DNA of 64,000 bases from Myxococcales bacterium (lineage in GTDB: Bacteria > Myxococcota_A > Polyangia > Haliangiales > Haliangiaceae), in NCBI GenBank assembly GCA_016720595.1, contig JADKKI010000029.1:71754-135753 (forward strand). Reading direction: 5' to 3'. Under the pieces are notes generated by a model, which did not search any database, had not been told where the DNA came from, and worked only from the letters and a program-made list of their open reading frames with translations. This document shows, one piece after another, positions 34,669 through 44,019 of this stretch; the stretch's first letter is position 1, and every line of letters starts with the position of its first letter. The position numbers were made by a program, and so were the translations under genes.

Positions 34669-36300
34669 TCAGAGCCCTGACGCCGCCGGGGCATCGGAGA
34701 AGCCGAACGAGACCGTCCCGATGTTCCCGCTCGCGCCGAGCGAGGCGGTCGCGAAGCCTCCCGCGACCGCCCAGCTCGAGATGCTGACGGCGATCTCGCC
34801 CTGGCTGTTCGCGGGGATCGTGCACTCGAGGAACCGCGGCGCCGACAGGGACCCGACCTCGATCGAGAACACCGCGCCGTAGCGTCCATCCTGGCGCTGA
34901 TCGGAGCACACGGTCGCGCCGTTGGCGTGCACCTCGAGCTGCGCCGCGTGACCGACGGTGGCGTACCCCAGCCCTGCGATCATGAACGGCCCGGATTGAG
35001 CGATCTGCACCAGCACGACCTGGGGCTTGGCCCCCGTCGAGAACTGCTTGAAGAACGTGGCGTGGGCATGCTGATCGCCTGCCGCGAGGACCTGCATCAA
35101 GGGCAGCTTGACCTCGCCGCGCACGGTCGCGAACGCGGCATGGTCGAGCCAGCCACCGTTGCGCTGCGACGCGGTGTCGTCGAAGGGCGGCGCCCCGGTC
35201 CGCGCCGCGAGAGCGCTCGCCTTGGGACGGAGCTTCGCGAGATCGATCACGCCATTGGTGGTGGGTCGAGCGGTCTCCACCGCGGACGACGACAGGGAGA
35301 GCGCGCGGTAGAGCACGTCGCCGTCGTGAACGCAGTCGCGGATCGCGACCTTCGAGCCCGCGGCCGCAGGCGCCTTGGATCCTTGATCGCGCACGCAATC
35401 GCGGATCGACACCGCATCCCCCGAGCGAACACCGGTCGTCACGCCCGCCGCGACCCGGAGCTTCCCGAACGTCGCCGCCCACTTCGCGCTGAACGCGTCG
35501 ACGAGCTTTCGCTTCGCGGCCTCGTCGGGTGCAGCCGCGAGCTCGCCCTGGAGTGCGGTCATCGCCTGCTCGAGCGCGGCGCGCGTCGTGCCGCCCTTCG
35601 CATACACGTCGTCGGTGGCACGCGCGGCATCGTGGATCGCGATCATCGCGGTGCGAGCGCCGCCATCCGGGATCGCCGGGGTCAGGAGCTTCAGCACGCG
35701 ATCGCGCTGCGCCGCTTCGGCCGCGTGCTGCAGCCGCGGATCGAGCGTCGCGCCGGCGGTCACGGTGTCGTGACCTGCAGTACCTGGGACCTCCTTGACC
35801 TGGAGGTGGACCGCCACCGTGGTGCATCCGGCGCCCGCGGGATCCGCCGTGCGCTGGAACGTCAGGAACTGCGGCGTCGCCGCCGTCCCGCCCGCGGCTG
35901 GTGTGTAGTCGTTCGTGATGTGGCTCGTGTACGGGTTCCGCCCTTCCACGCAGCCGAGCCCGGAGACCGCGAGGAACGCGCCCTGCGCGTCGATCCACTC
36001 TCCGCCGCCGCACACCTGTTCGCCTGTCGTCGAGGACGCGGCGGCGACCAGGTCCACCCGCTGGTTCTCCGCGGCGAACTCGAACGGCCCGAAGTAGACC
36101 TTCTCACCGCCACACGGCAGCGTGAAGTCGACGACCTCACCTCCGATCAAGCGGCGCGCCGCCTGGATCGACAGGTTCGTGGTGGGCGCGGCCGACGTCG
36201 GCCCGGCCCCACCGGCGAGGGGGGGCGGCGTGGTGGTAGTGGGGATGGTGGTGGGCGGGGTGCATGCGGCGAGCAAGGCGAGGATCGAGAGGGTGCGCAC
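34669..36300 (-). CDS. Hypothetical lipoprotein with an N-terminal PCGG/YFGPF domain
   Basis: A 543-residue lipoprotein (GTG start, lipobox ALLAAC, then a Thr/Pro linker). The first folded domain (about residues 45-165) contains LPCGGEKVYFGPFEF, QVCGGGEWIDAQG, GLGCVEGRNP, YTPAAGGTAATPQFL and a fourth Cys; the same set of motifs and four cysteines occurs in the short lipoprotein at 41624-42100, so this is a shared, unnamed domain. A helical middle part and a beta-rich C-terminal part without known motifs follow. A CAGGAG site lies 10 nt upstream of the GTG. Divergent from another lipoprotein across a perfect 13-bp inverted repeat. Confidence 0.78.
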   Translation of the reverse strand: MRTLSILALLAACTPPTTIPTTTTPPPLAGGAGPTSAAPTTNLSIQAARRLIGGEVVDFTLPCGGEKVYFGPFEFAAENQRVDLVAAASSTTGEQVCGGGEWIDAQGAFLAVSGLGCVEGRNPYTSHITNDYTPAAGGTAATPQFLTFQRTADPAGAGCTTVAVHLQVKEVPGTAGHDTVTAGATLDPRLQHAAEAAQRDRVLKLLTPAIPDGGARTAMIAIHDAARATDDVYAKGGTTRAALEQAMTALQGELAAAPDEAAKRKLVDAFSAKWAATFGKLRVAAGVTTGVRSGDAVSIRDCVRDQGSKAPAAAGSKVAIRDCVHDGDVLYRALSLSSSAVETARPTTNGVIDLAKLRPKASALAARTGAPPFDDTASQRNGGWLDHAAFATVRGEVKLPLMQVLAAGDQHAHATFFKQFSTGAKPQVVLVQIAQSGPFMIAGLGYATVGHAAQLEVHANGATVCSDQRQDGRYGAVFSIEVGSLSAPRFLECTIPANSQGEIAVSISSWAVAGGFATASLGASGNIGTVSFGFSDAPAASGL

Positions 36301-36340
36301 GTTGAACGGCTCCTGGTTGCCGGAGTGACCCCGGTGCGGC

Positions 36341-36374
36341 GCTCCGTTGCACGGCGATTTTCGTGCAACGGAGC
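36341..36374. promoter_or_regulatory. Perfect 13-bp inverted repeat between divergent lipoprotein genes
   Basis: GCTCCGTTGCACG (36341-36353) and CGTGCAACGGAGC (36362-36374) are exact reverse complements with an 8-nt AT-richer spacer (GCGATTTT). The element is centred in the 96-bp region between the start codons at 36300 (minus) and 36397 (plus), so it is more likely an operator for both genes than a terminator. Confidence 0.55.
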
Positions 36375-36396
36375 CCGCCCGCGCGGTCATCCAGGA

Positions 36397-38160
36397 GTGA
36401 AGCCCCCCCTCGCGATCGTCCTCCTCGCGCTCTGCGCCTGCGATTCAAGCTCCTCGGGACCGGATGCCTCCGGCGGCGATGCGCCGGCCTCGATGTCGAT
36501 CGGCCCCGCCGGCGGCACGCTGACCGCTGCGGGAGTCACGATCACGATCCCCGCCGGCGCCCTGACGACGGCGACCGAGATCACGCTCGAGCCTGACATC
36601 ACGCCGAGCACCGCCTTGCCCAGCTCGCTCAAGGCGATCACCCGGGCGATCCGGGCCACGCCGCACGGCCTGATGTTCGCGCTCCCCGTCACGATCTCGC
36701 TCGACGTGGTGGACCCCGCGACCGGTGCGCCGAGCGCGTACTTCCTCGCGGACGCGAGCGATACCACCTGGGATCTGATCGGGAGCGCCCCGGTGACCAC
36801 GGGGCACGCGACCTTCACCACCACGCACTTCAGCGAGATGGAGGTCGCCGTGTCCGCGAGCACGGGAGGCTGCTCGCCCGGATGCACGGGTGGCAACGTG
36901 TGCGTCGGCGGCGCCTGCGTGGCTCCGATCGCGAACCCGTGCGGGCCGGCGCTCGGCTACGCCCCCAACAGCCCGTGGCCGACGGTCACCGGATGCGAGA
37001 CCAATCGCCGGCGGACGTTCGCGATCGGCCCGGCGGCGCAGCCCGCCCAGGTCTGGCGCTGGAACCCGACGATGGGCCTCAACCAGGCGATGATCTGGGG
37101 CCCGGTGATCGACGGGACCGGTGCGCTGTACGCGATCTCGGACTTCGACGTCACCAAGCTCGCGCCGAGCGGGACCGAGGTCTGGCGCACGCGGATCCTC
37201 CCGGGCACCACGCAGGTCGCCGGCAACAGCCCGCCCGTCCTGCTCGCGGACGGTGACGTGCTGGTCTGTATCGCCGGGCAGCCGATGGTCAAGAAGGTCG
37301 GCGCGGCGACCGGCAACGTGGTGTGGACCGCGAATGGCTCGTGTGGAGACAGCGGCTCGCTCCTGCTCGATGGCGGCCTCGCGGTGCCCGTGGTCGGCGG
37401 CGACGGCATGATCCGGACCGGTGGTGTGCCGCTGTCCTCCGCGACCGGCGCGCGTGGCCCCGATCCCGTGCGCGCGTGCGAAGGCACCCTCGTCCTCGAC
37501 GGCGACGGGACCAGCTACTGCACGAGCGGGAACCAGGTGGTCGCGGTGCGCGCCGACAACACCCTCAAGTGGATCTCGAACCTCGACGGCTTCCACACCC
37601 TGTTCGCGCACGTCGCGCTCGCGGACTACCAGGGCAGCCCGGTGGTCACCGTCCCCACCCAGAACGGCGTCGTCACGCCGAACCAGTGGATCTCGCTCTA
37701 CCCACTGGCCGGCCCGGGCACCACGGCCAACGATCCATCGGTCCCACACCTGAGCGGGATGAACTTCCTCGGTCCGTACGCGATCGCTGCCAACAGCGAC
37801 ATGGTGTTCGAGAACCGCGGCACCGGCGCGAGCGCCGGCCTCGAGCGCTGGTCACAGAGTCAGATCGGTGCCACGCCGCCCGTGGCGAGCTGGATCTCGA
37901 GCACGCCGCGCGGCGGGGCCCGTGCCCCGCATCCCGCGCCCGTGATCGACGGCAACGGGGACATCTACTACGGCAGCTATGACGGGAACCTGATCTCCCT
38001 CAGCGCGAGCGGTGTCGAGCGCTGGCGTGTGCGGATCGGCGCGGCCGATGGCGTCGGGAACCTGGGCACGCCCGCGATCGGCGTCGATGGCACGATCTAC
38101 ATCGTGGGCCACACGACGAGCGGCACCAACACGTACCTCTACGCGCTGCGCGCGCCCTAA
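36397..38160 (+). CDS. Lipoprotein with ZU5-like domain and PQQ-type beta-propeller
   Basis: A 587-residue lipoprotein (lipobox LLALCAC). Mature domains: a ZU5-like beta domain (about 35-155) marked by GPAGGTLTAAGVTITIPAGA and LEPDITPSTALPSSL; a small Cys-rich linker (GGCSPGCTGGNVCVGGACV); and a PQQ/quinoprotein-like propeller (about 190-587) with repeats such as GPVIDGTGALYAISDFDV and APVIDGNGDIYYGSYDGN. It is probably a surface or periplasmic binding protein. The GTG start has the purine stretch CCAGGA directly in front, too close for a normal ribosome binding site. Its TAA overlaps the TAG of the convergent sigma factor gene. Confidence 0.8.
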   Translation: MKPPLAIVLLALCACDSSSSGPDASGGDAPASMSIGPAGGTLTAAGVTITIPAGALTTATEITLEPDITPSTALPSSLKAITRAIRATPHGLMFALPVTISLDVVDPATGAPSAYFLADASDTTWDLIGSAPVTTGHATFTTTHFSEMEVAVSASTGGCSPGCTGGNVCVGGACVAPIANPCGPALGYAPNSPWPTVTGCETNRRRTFAIGPAAQPAQVWRWNPTMGLNQAMIWGPVIDGTGALYAISDFDVTKLAPSGTEVWRTRILPGTTQVAGNSPPVLLADGDVLVCIAGQPMVKKVGAATGNVVWTANGSCGDSGSLLLDGGLAVPVVGGDGMIRTGGVPLSSATGARGPDPVRACEGTLVLDGDGTSYCTSGNQVVAVRADNTLKWISNLDGFHTLFAHVALADYQGSPVVTVPTQNGVVTPNQWISLYPLAGPGTTANDPSVPHLSGMNFLGPYAIAANSDMVFENRGTGASAGLERWSQSQIGATPPVASWISSTPRGGARAPHPAPVIDGNGDIYYGSYDGNLISLSASGVERWRVRIGAADGVGNLGTPAIGVDGTIYIVGHTTSGTNTYLYALRAP

Positions 38161-38981
38161 GGGATGGCGGGATCGGCGTGTTCGATCAAGAGGCCGAGAC
38201 TCAGCTCGATCTGGCTGCGCACCAGATGGAGGACGCTCGCCACCTCGTCGTCGGAGGTCCGGAGCGCTCCGGCGACGTGTACCCGCACGTGCTCGAGGAT
38301 CTCGATCCGCGTCGCCGCGATCCAGCGGCTCACCGTGCTCTTGTTGACGCCGTACATCGTGCCGATCGCGTCGAGCGCGATCGCATCGAGGTAGCACAGG
38401 CGCAGGAGCGTGCGCGCGCGCGGCGTCAGCGCGGAGAGCGCGCCGCGGAACGCGTCGCGGACCAACGGCTGGTACTTCGCCTTCAGCAGCGCGAGCTCCG
38501 GGGTCAGCTCGGCGCTGCGGGTGAGCTCGTCGAGCTGATCGATGTCGTCGACGCGCTCGCGCGAGGCCGCGCGGCGGAGCCTGGCATGTTCGCGCAGCGC
38601 CACCACCCGGAGCCACGCCCCGAGCGGACCGCGCGCCGAGTATCCGGCGATCCGCGGTGGGGCCTCCGGTGTGCCAACCAGGACCCGATCGCGGACCCGC
38701 TGCCGGACCTCGTCGACGATCTGCCGATCGCTCTCACCGAGCCAGCTCGGGATCCGGGCCACGTGCATCGTCTCGAAGGCCGCGAGGGCGCCCGGATCTC
38801 CGAGGGCGCAGCCAACGGCCAGGTAGAGATCGAGCCCGTGCAGCGCCGCGGAGGTGGACTCGGGTGTGTCGCGGAGGCGGGCCTCGAGCGCGTCGCGAAA
38901 CGCGGCATCCGGGACGACCGCCGCAGGAAACTCGGCGCGCGCGCGGCACAGCCAGGTCTCGAACGAGTCTGAAGACTCCAC
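38157..38981 (-). CDS. Sigma-70 family RNA polymerase sigma factor (myxobacterial/Gemmata-type)
   Basis: A 274-residue atypical sigma factor. An N-terminal helical region ([37 protein letters not shown]) leads into a region-2-like segment ([20 protein letters not shown]) and a clear region 4 helix-turn-helix ([20 protein letters not shown] and [20 protein letters not shown]). This layout fits the TIGR03001-like sigma factors known from myxobacteria and Gemmata. It is divergent from a Ser/Thr kinase whose N-terminus carries an anti-sigma-type zinc motif, so the two probably form a sigma/kinase signalling pair. GTG start; only 9 nt separate it from the kinase ATG, so leaderless transcripts or promoters inside each other's gene are needed. 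Confidence 0.8.
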   Translation of the reverse strand: MESSDSFETWLCRARAEFPAAVVPDAAFRDALEARLRDTPESTSAALHGLDLYLAVGCALGDPGALAAFETMHVARIPSWLGESDRQIVDEVRQRVRDRVLVGTPEAPPRIAGYSARGPLGAWLRVVALREHARLRRAASRERVDDIDQLDELTRSAELTPELALLKAKYQPLVRDAFRGALSALTPRARTLLRLCYLDAIALDAIGTMYGVNKSTVSRWIAATRIEILEHVRVHVAGALRTSDDEVASVLHLVRSQIELSLGLLIEHADPAIP

Positions 38982-38990
38982 TGCGTTATC

Positions 38991-41663
38991 ATGCCATCGA
39001 ACATGAGCCCGGCGGACTGTCCTGACGAGGAGACCCTCCTCGTGCTCGTCAGTGGCGAGCTGCCGCCGAAGCATCGTGATGTCACGCTGGCGCACGTTGA
39101 CGGTTGCGACGAGTGCCGCGCCGTCGTCGCCCAGCTCCTCGAGGGCGAGCGTGGGGACCGGGTACGGCAGATCGGGCGCTACCGCGTGCTCCGCCCCGTC
39201 GGGACCGGTGCGATGGGGATCGTCTATGCAGCGGTCGACGCGGAGCTCCAGCGCACCGTGGCGATCAAGGTCCTGCGCTACGACCACGGCGACGCCGCGC
39301 GGTTCGAAGCCCGTCTGGTCGGCGAGGCCCGCGCGCTGGCCAAGCTCGCCCACCCGAACGTCGTCGCTGCGTTCGAGGTGGGTCGTAGCGACGGTGACGT
39401 GTTCATCGCGATGGAGTTCGTCGACGGCGAGACCTTGGCCAGCTGGCTCGGGCGACCACACACCCCGCGGGAGATCGTGGCGGCCTTCCTCCAGGCGGGT
39501 GCAGGGCTCGCGGCCGCGCACGCCGCGGGCGTCGTGCACCGCGACGTCAAGCCCGACAACATCCTCGTCGGACATGACGGCCGGATCCGCGTCACCGATT
39601 TCGGCCTCGCCTCCGACGAGCCCGGGACCTCGGAGTCGCATCGGGTTCGCGAGCGGCAGCCCGATCGAACACACGCGAACCGGCGCCCTGATCGGGACGC
39701 CCGCGTACATGGCACCCGAGCTCCTCGAAGGCCAGCCCGCATCTCCCCACACCGACCAGTTCGCGTTCGCCGTCGCGCTGTGGGAGGCGCTGCATGGCGC
39801 ACGGCCGTTCGTGGGCAAGACGCGAGATGAGCTGCTCGCGGCGATGACCCACCGCCCGCGATCCGCGGGGCCGCGAAAGCTGCCGGCACGTCTCGAGGCC
39901 GTGCTCGAGCGTGCGCTGCGACGTGATCCGGCCGATCGCTGGCCAGATCTTCAAGCCTTGCTCGCGGCGCTCGATCAGTTCATCCACCCGCCGCGCCGGC
40001 TCCCGTACGTGCTTGGGGCGAGCGCCGTGGTCGCCACCCTGGCGGCGCTGTGGCTCGCGCGCCGCGGCGACCCGCCACCACCGTGCGACGACGCGCGCGC
40101 CTTGCTCGGAGATCTGTGGAGCCAGACCCGCCGCGACACCATCCGGCGCCAGTTCGCGACGGCCTCGCCCTCGCTCGGTGCGGTGGTGTTCGGAAACGTC
40201 GACGCCGCGCTGCAGCGGTTCTCCTCGCAGTGGATCGCGGAGCGGGACGGGGCGTGCCGCGCCACCCACCACCGTCACGAACAATCGCCGCAGCGCCTCG
40301 CCGCGCGCGTCACCTGCACGGAGCTGCGGCGGTTCGAAGCCGAGGCGCTGATCACGCTGTTCGAGCGCGCCGACGGACCGATCGTCGAGAAGGCGCTCGC
40401 GGCCGTGCAGGCGCTCGTCTCACCGGAGCGCTGCGTGCTCGACGCGGGCGACGGCGACCGTCCGTTCGATCCGCGGGCGCTGGCCCTCGAGCCACCGGCT
40501 CGCCGAGGCCAACGCCCTGGGACAGGTGGGGCAGCGCGAGCAGGCCACGAAGCTCGCCGATGACGTGGTCCGTGCCGCGACCGGCGATGGACTCGTGCGG
40601 GTCCGGATCCGAGCACTCACCATGCGCGGCGTGTGGCGCCGCGATGTCCAGCGGCGTGAGCAGCTCCCGCGACGATCTCCGGGTGGCGGCGGAGCTCGCG
40701 CTCACCAGCCACGAGGACGCGGCGCTCGCCGACGCGCTGATCCGGCTGTCGATCGCCACCTCTCACGCCGGCCTTCCGTCGGAGGCCACCGTGCTGGCGC
40801 AGCTCGGGCGTGCAGCGGTCGTGCGCGGCGGCGGAGACCTCTCGCTGGAGGCAGACGCGGCCGAGGCGTATTGCATCTCGGTGGTCGCAGGCGCCGACCT
40901 CGCGGCGGCACGCACCGCCTGCCTCGAGGCACGCGACCGGGTGGTCGCCGTCGGGATCCCCGAAGACGTACGCCTCCCCGAGATCCGGACCCAGCTCGGC
41001 ATGCTGGCGTATCGCGAGGGCCGGTTCGACGAGGCGCTCGCCGCCTTCGAGGCCAACGTCGCGACGTACCAGCGGATGTTCGGCGACGGCGTCTCCGGCA
41101 TCGATACGATGCGCGACAACATCGGGTGGACCCTCGTCGAGCTGGGGCGCGCTCGCGAGGCCATCCCGATCCTCGAGGGTGTGGTGGCCCGGCAGACCTG
41201 GGGCGACGCCTGGAACGCGCTGGCGATGGCGCACCGCGCACTCGGCGAGTTGCCGGCGGCGCGTGACGCCCATCAGCGCGGAGCGGAGGTCGCCGCCCAG
41301 CGCGGACACCACGGCAGCCGCTTCGAGGCGCTGGTCGGGGTCGCCGAGGTCGAGATCCTGCTCGCGCACGCGCCGGAGGCAACCCGCGCGCTCGACGCCG
41401 CTGCCGAGCTGACCGAAGCCGGCGGGCCCGCGGAGCGCGCGCGCTTCCACCTCGCCCGCGCCCGGCTCGCGCAGGCGGACGCGAAGAAGGCCAGGGCAGC
41501 CCTCGATGCGGCCGCGGCGGCGATCGCCGAGAGCAAGGAGATCGCCGGCCCCGTGCCACGCCTCCGCAAGGAGATCGATGCAGTTCGCGCTGCAACAATT
41601 CCCGCGGCCGGCATCACTGGGACATGTCGCGATTCATCGTGCTCTCCCTCTCCCTCTCCCTGA
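38991..41663 (+). pseudogene. Ser/Thr protein kinase with zinc-finger N-terminus and TPR tail, reading frame broken
   Basis: One large kinase gene is spread over three reading frames. Frame of 38991: a H-x3-C-x2-C motif (His35, Cys39, Cys42, AHVDGCDEC) as in zinc-binding anti-sigma domains, then the kinase core with [29 protein letters not shown] and VTDFGLA. From about 39640 the frame moves by one base and continues with [17 protein letters not shown], the rest of the kinase and a membrane helix (VLGASAVVATLAALWLA). A second shift lies at about 40440-40530 and a third at about 40630-40665, after which TPR-like repeats run to 41663. All three shifts go in the same direction (+1 or -2). Sequencing error, recent decay or true pseudogene are all possible. 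Partner of the divergent sigma factor. Confidence 0.75.
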
Positions 41664-42100
41664 TCGCCTGCGGGTCGACCTCCACCAGCTCCGGGCCCAC
41701 CTCCCCCGGCGGCGCGCCGACCAACACGTCGATCGCCAGCGCGATCGCGCTGCTCCCCGGGGCTCCGCTCGCCTTCGCTGTTCCGTGCGGCGGTGCGCTG
41801 TACTTCGGTCCGTTCTCGTTCACGACCGAGGGTCAGGCGCTGACGATCATGGCCGATCACAAGAGCCGCACCGGGGCCCAGGCCTGTGCCGGGGCGGAGT
41901 GGATCGACAAGGACAACGTCACGGTCAACCCGGCCGACGGGATCGGCTGCCCCGAGGGCGCGGGTCCGCCGGCACGCTCGAACCTCGCGTACGCCTATAC
42001 GCCAGGGGCCGGCGGCTCCGCGGCGAATCCGCTCTATCTCAAGATCAGCGCGGACGAGAGCCACTGCGGCAAGTCCGACGTCACGCTCACCCGGCAATAG
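41624..42100 (+). CDS. Small lipoprotein consisting of the PCGG/YFGPF domain
   Basis: A 158-residue lipoprotein (lipobox LSLIAC, Ser/Thr/Pro linker). The mature part contains AVPCGGALYFGPFSF, QACAGAEWIDKDN, GIGCPEGAGP, YTPGAGGSAANPLYL and a last Cys before DVTLT, the same order of motifs and four cysteines as the N-terminal domain of the lipoprotein at 34669-36300. It therefore defines a compact stand-alone version of that unnamed domain. The start lies 40 bp inside the end of the kinase tail, in another frame, so it is probably expressed from the same transcript. Confidence 0.75.
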   Translation: MSRFIVLSLSLSLIACGSTSTSSGPTSPGGAPTNTSIASAIALLPGAPLAFAVPCGGALYFGPFSFTTEGQALTIMADHKSRTGAQACAGAEWIDKDNVTVNPADGIGCPEGAGPPARSNLAYAYTPGAGGSAANPLYLKISADESHCGKSDVTLTRQ

Positions 42101-42160
42101 CCGCCCGCGGCCAGTGCAGTCGCCAGGGCGTGGGTTCCCCACAGATGAGGTGCCCGGACT

Positions 42161-42175
42161 CGGCGGATTCCGCCG
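42161..42175. terminator. Short GC-rich hairpin
   Basis: CGGCGG (42161-42166), ATT, CCGCCG (42170-42175) forms a 6-bp stem in the 195-bp gap between the small lipoprotein and the protease gene. No U-tract follows, so its role as a terminator is uncertain. Confidence 0.3.
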
Positions 42176-42295
42176 GATCTGACCCGATCGTGCAAGGACG
42201 TGCGCGACGCGTGAGCCTCAGTGCGCCAGCAGAGATCGATTCGCCTGGGTTTGGGGCGATTGAACGACGGTCCGCGACTTGCTCCTATCCTGCGC

Positions 42296-43252
42296 ATGTC
42301 GAACAACCGCCTGTGTCTCGGCCTCGGAGCTCTGCTGTTCCCCGCCTGCGTGGCCCCGGCCGACACGGCAACGGCGTCCCAGCCGATCATCGGAGGGCAG
42401 ACCGCGACCACCGCGGCGTTCCCCACCGTGGTCGCGCTCGAGAACACACCGGGTAACTGGTTCTGCACCGGCACGCTGATCGACAAGGACTGGATCCTCA
42501 CCGCCGCGCACTGCATGGAGGGCGAGACCGCCGCGACCGTCAAGATCCGGTTCGACGACAACAACGTCAACGACACCACCGGCGGCAAGGTCGTCGCGGT
42601 CTCCGAGGTCCACGCGAACCCCGCGTTCAACTTCCAGGACTGGGACAACGACATCGCATTGCTGAAGCTCGCGACCTCGGTCACCGACCGCGAGCCCACG
42701 CCCGTCGACCGTGATGCGATCGCGTTCGCGACGTCCGTCACGGAGGTCGGCTACGGCGACTCCGACAACAACGGCGGCGGCGCCGGCATCCTGCGCAAGC
42801 TCGTCACCCCCACGGTGGACTGCGCGATGGCCGCGGATCCGGGGATCACGAACACGAACCTCCTGTGCTTCAACGCCTCCGATGGGAACTCGAGCTGCTA
42901 CGGCGACTCCGGCGGCCCGGCGTTCGTCACGGTCAACGGCAAGCTCACCGTCGCGGGCATCACCTCCGGCGGCACGGGCAATCAGTGCACCGAGGGCTGG
43001 GACCTCTACACGTCGGTGCACGGCGAGATCGCGTTCGTCGATCAGGTGATCAGCGGCGTCACGCCCCCGAACCCGGATCCGGATCCGTCGAACCCGGATC
43101 CCACGAACCCGGACCCCACGACTCCGCCCACCACCGATCCGACCGGCACCGGCGATGACAAGAGCGACGGCGGCTGCAGCACGGGCGGCGCCAACGGCGG
43201 CCTGCTCCTCGTCGCGGCGGCGCTGCTCGTCGTGCGGCGCCGGCGGCGGTAG
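42296..43252 (+). CDS. Trypsin-like serine protease with MYXO-CTERM-type tail
   Basis: A 318-residue exported S1-family protease. After an N-terminal signal with a possible lipobox (LLFPACVAP) the mature domain starts near IIGGQTATTAAFP. The catalytic triad is complete: His72 (ILTAAHCM), Asp119 (DWDNDIALLKLA) and Ser205 (SCYGDSGGPAF). A Pro/Asp/Asn/Thr repeat linker (about 258-290, repeats of NPDPT) leads to a C-terminal sorting tail: GGCSTGGANGG, a hydrophobic stretch (LLLVAAALLVV) and five arginines. This Cys-Gly-hydrophobic-Arg layout matches MYXO-CTERM signals of Myxococcota, so the enzyme is probably retained at the cell surface after processing. Confidence 0.92.
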   Translation: MSNNRLCLGLGALLFPACVAPADTATASQPIIGGQTATTAAFPTVVALENTPGNWFCTGTLIDKDWILTAAHCMEGETAATVKIRFDDNNVNDTTGGKVVAVSEVHANPAFNFQDWDNDIALLKLATSVTDREPTPVDRDAIAFATSVTEVGYGDSDNNGGGAGILRKLVTPTVDCAMAADPGITNTNLLCFNASDGNSSCYGDSGGPAFVTVNGKLTVAGITSGGTGNQCTEGWDLYTSVHGEIAFVDQVISGVTPPNPDPDPSNPDPTNPDPTTPPTTDPTGTGDDKSDGGCSTGGANGGLLLVAAALLVVRRRRR

Positions 43253-43278
43253 GCGCGCCGATCGGCGATACTGCCGGC

Positions 43279-44019
43279 ATGGGGCTCGCGGATGACCTGT
43301 CGATCGCCGGCTACTTCGAGCTGCCGAACTGCGTCCCGAACGAGCTCGTCGAACGCGCCCGCACCGCCGTCGAGCGCGTGGTGGCGCGCGGTGCACCGGC
43401 CGCGGTGGCGTTCGCCCTCGAGCCGTTCTGGGACATCCTCGACTACACCCTGCCCCACGGCGAGGCCGCGCTCGGCGCACCGGCGGCGATCTTGCCCGCG
43501 TTCTGGGCCTGGCACGTGGGCACCAACCAGGCCGGCTGGCCACCGCATCGCGACCGCGCGGTGAAGGCGTTCACGGCCGAGGGCGAGCCCGCCGCCGTGA
43601 CCCTGTGGATCGCGCTCACCGATGCGACCCCGCGCAATGGCTGCATGTACGTGGTGCCCGCGCCGTGGGATCTCCAGTACCGCAACCCGAACGCCACCGC
43701 CGAGGTGCTCTCGCTGCAGCACCTGTGTGCGCTGCCCGCGCCGGCGGGGACGCTGCTCGGCTGGTCCCACGCGCTGCTGCACTGGGGCGGCGCGACGATC
43801 CCCGATGAGCCGCCGCGGATCAGCGTGTCGTTCGAGCTGTGTCGCGCCGACGCGGACCGGCCCGAGGCACATCCGCGCGGCTGGCGCCCGACGCGAGACG
43901 AGCGGATCGCGATCGTCCGCGCGGCGATCGAGGAGTACGCCCACATGCACCAGTACTCACCCGACGTGATCGCCGCCGCCGAGGCGGTGGTGACAGACCT
44001 CGCGGACCTCGAGAGCTGA
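43279..44019 (+). CDS. Phytanoyl-CoA dioxygenase (PhyH) family protein
   Basis: A 246-residue Fe(II)/2-oxoglutarate-dependent oxygenase. The iron ligands are visible as H-x-D in GWPPHRDRAVKAF (His90, Asp92) and a distal His168 in SHALLHWGGAT, followed by Arg180 (PPRISVSFEL), which would bind 2-oxoglutarate. The N-terminal SIAGYFELPNCVPNELVERA is the typical start. No signal peptide. Substrates in the family range from acyl-CoAs to secondary metabolites; none can be assigned here. It follows the protease gene by 26 bp and may be co-transcribed with it. Confidence 0.85.
   Translation: MGLADDLSIAGYFELPNCVPNELVERARTAVERVVARGAPAAVAFALEPFWDILDYTLPHGEAALGAPAAILPAFWAWHVGTNQAGWPPHRDRAVKAFTAEGEPAAVTLWIALTDATPRNGCMYVVPAPWDLQYRNPNATAEVLSLQHLCALPAPAGTLLGWSHALLHWGGATIPDEPPRISVSFELCRADADRPEAHPRGWRPTRDERIAIVRAAIEEYAHMHQYSPDVIAAAEAVVTDLADLES

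Noticed and set aside
43078..43140. Short repeats of CGGATCC/CCCGGATCCC
   Set aside because: They code for the Pro/Asp linker of the protease in frame; not a CRISPR or mobile repeat.
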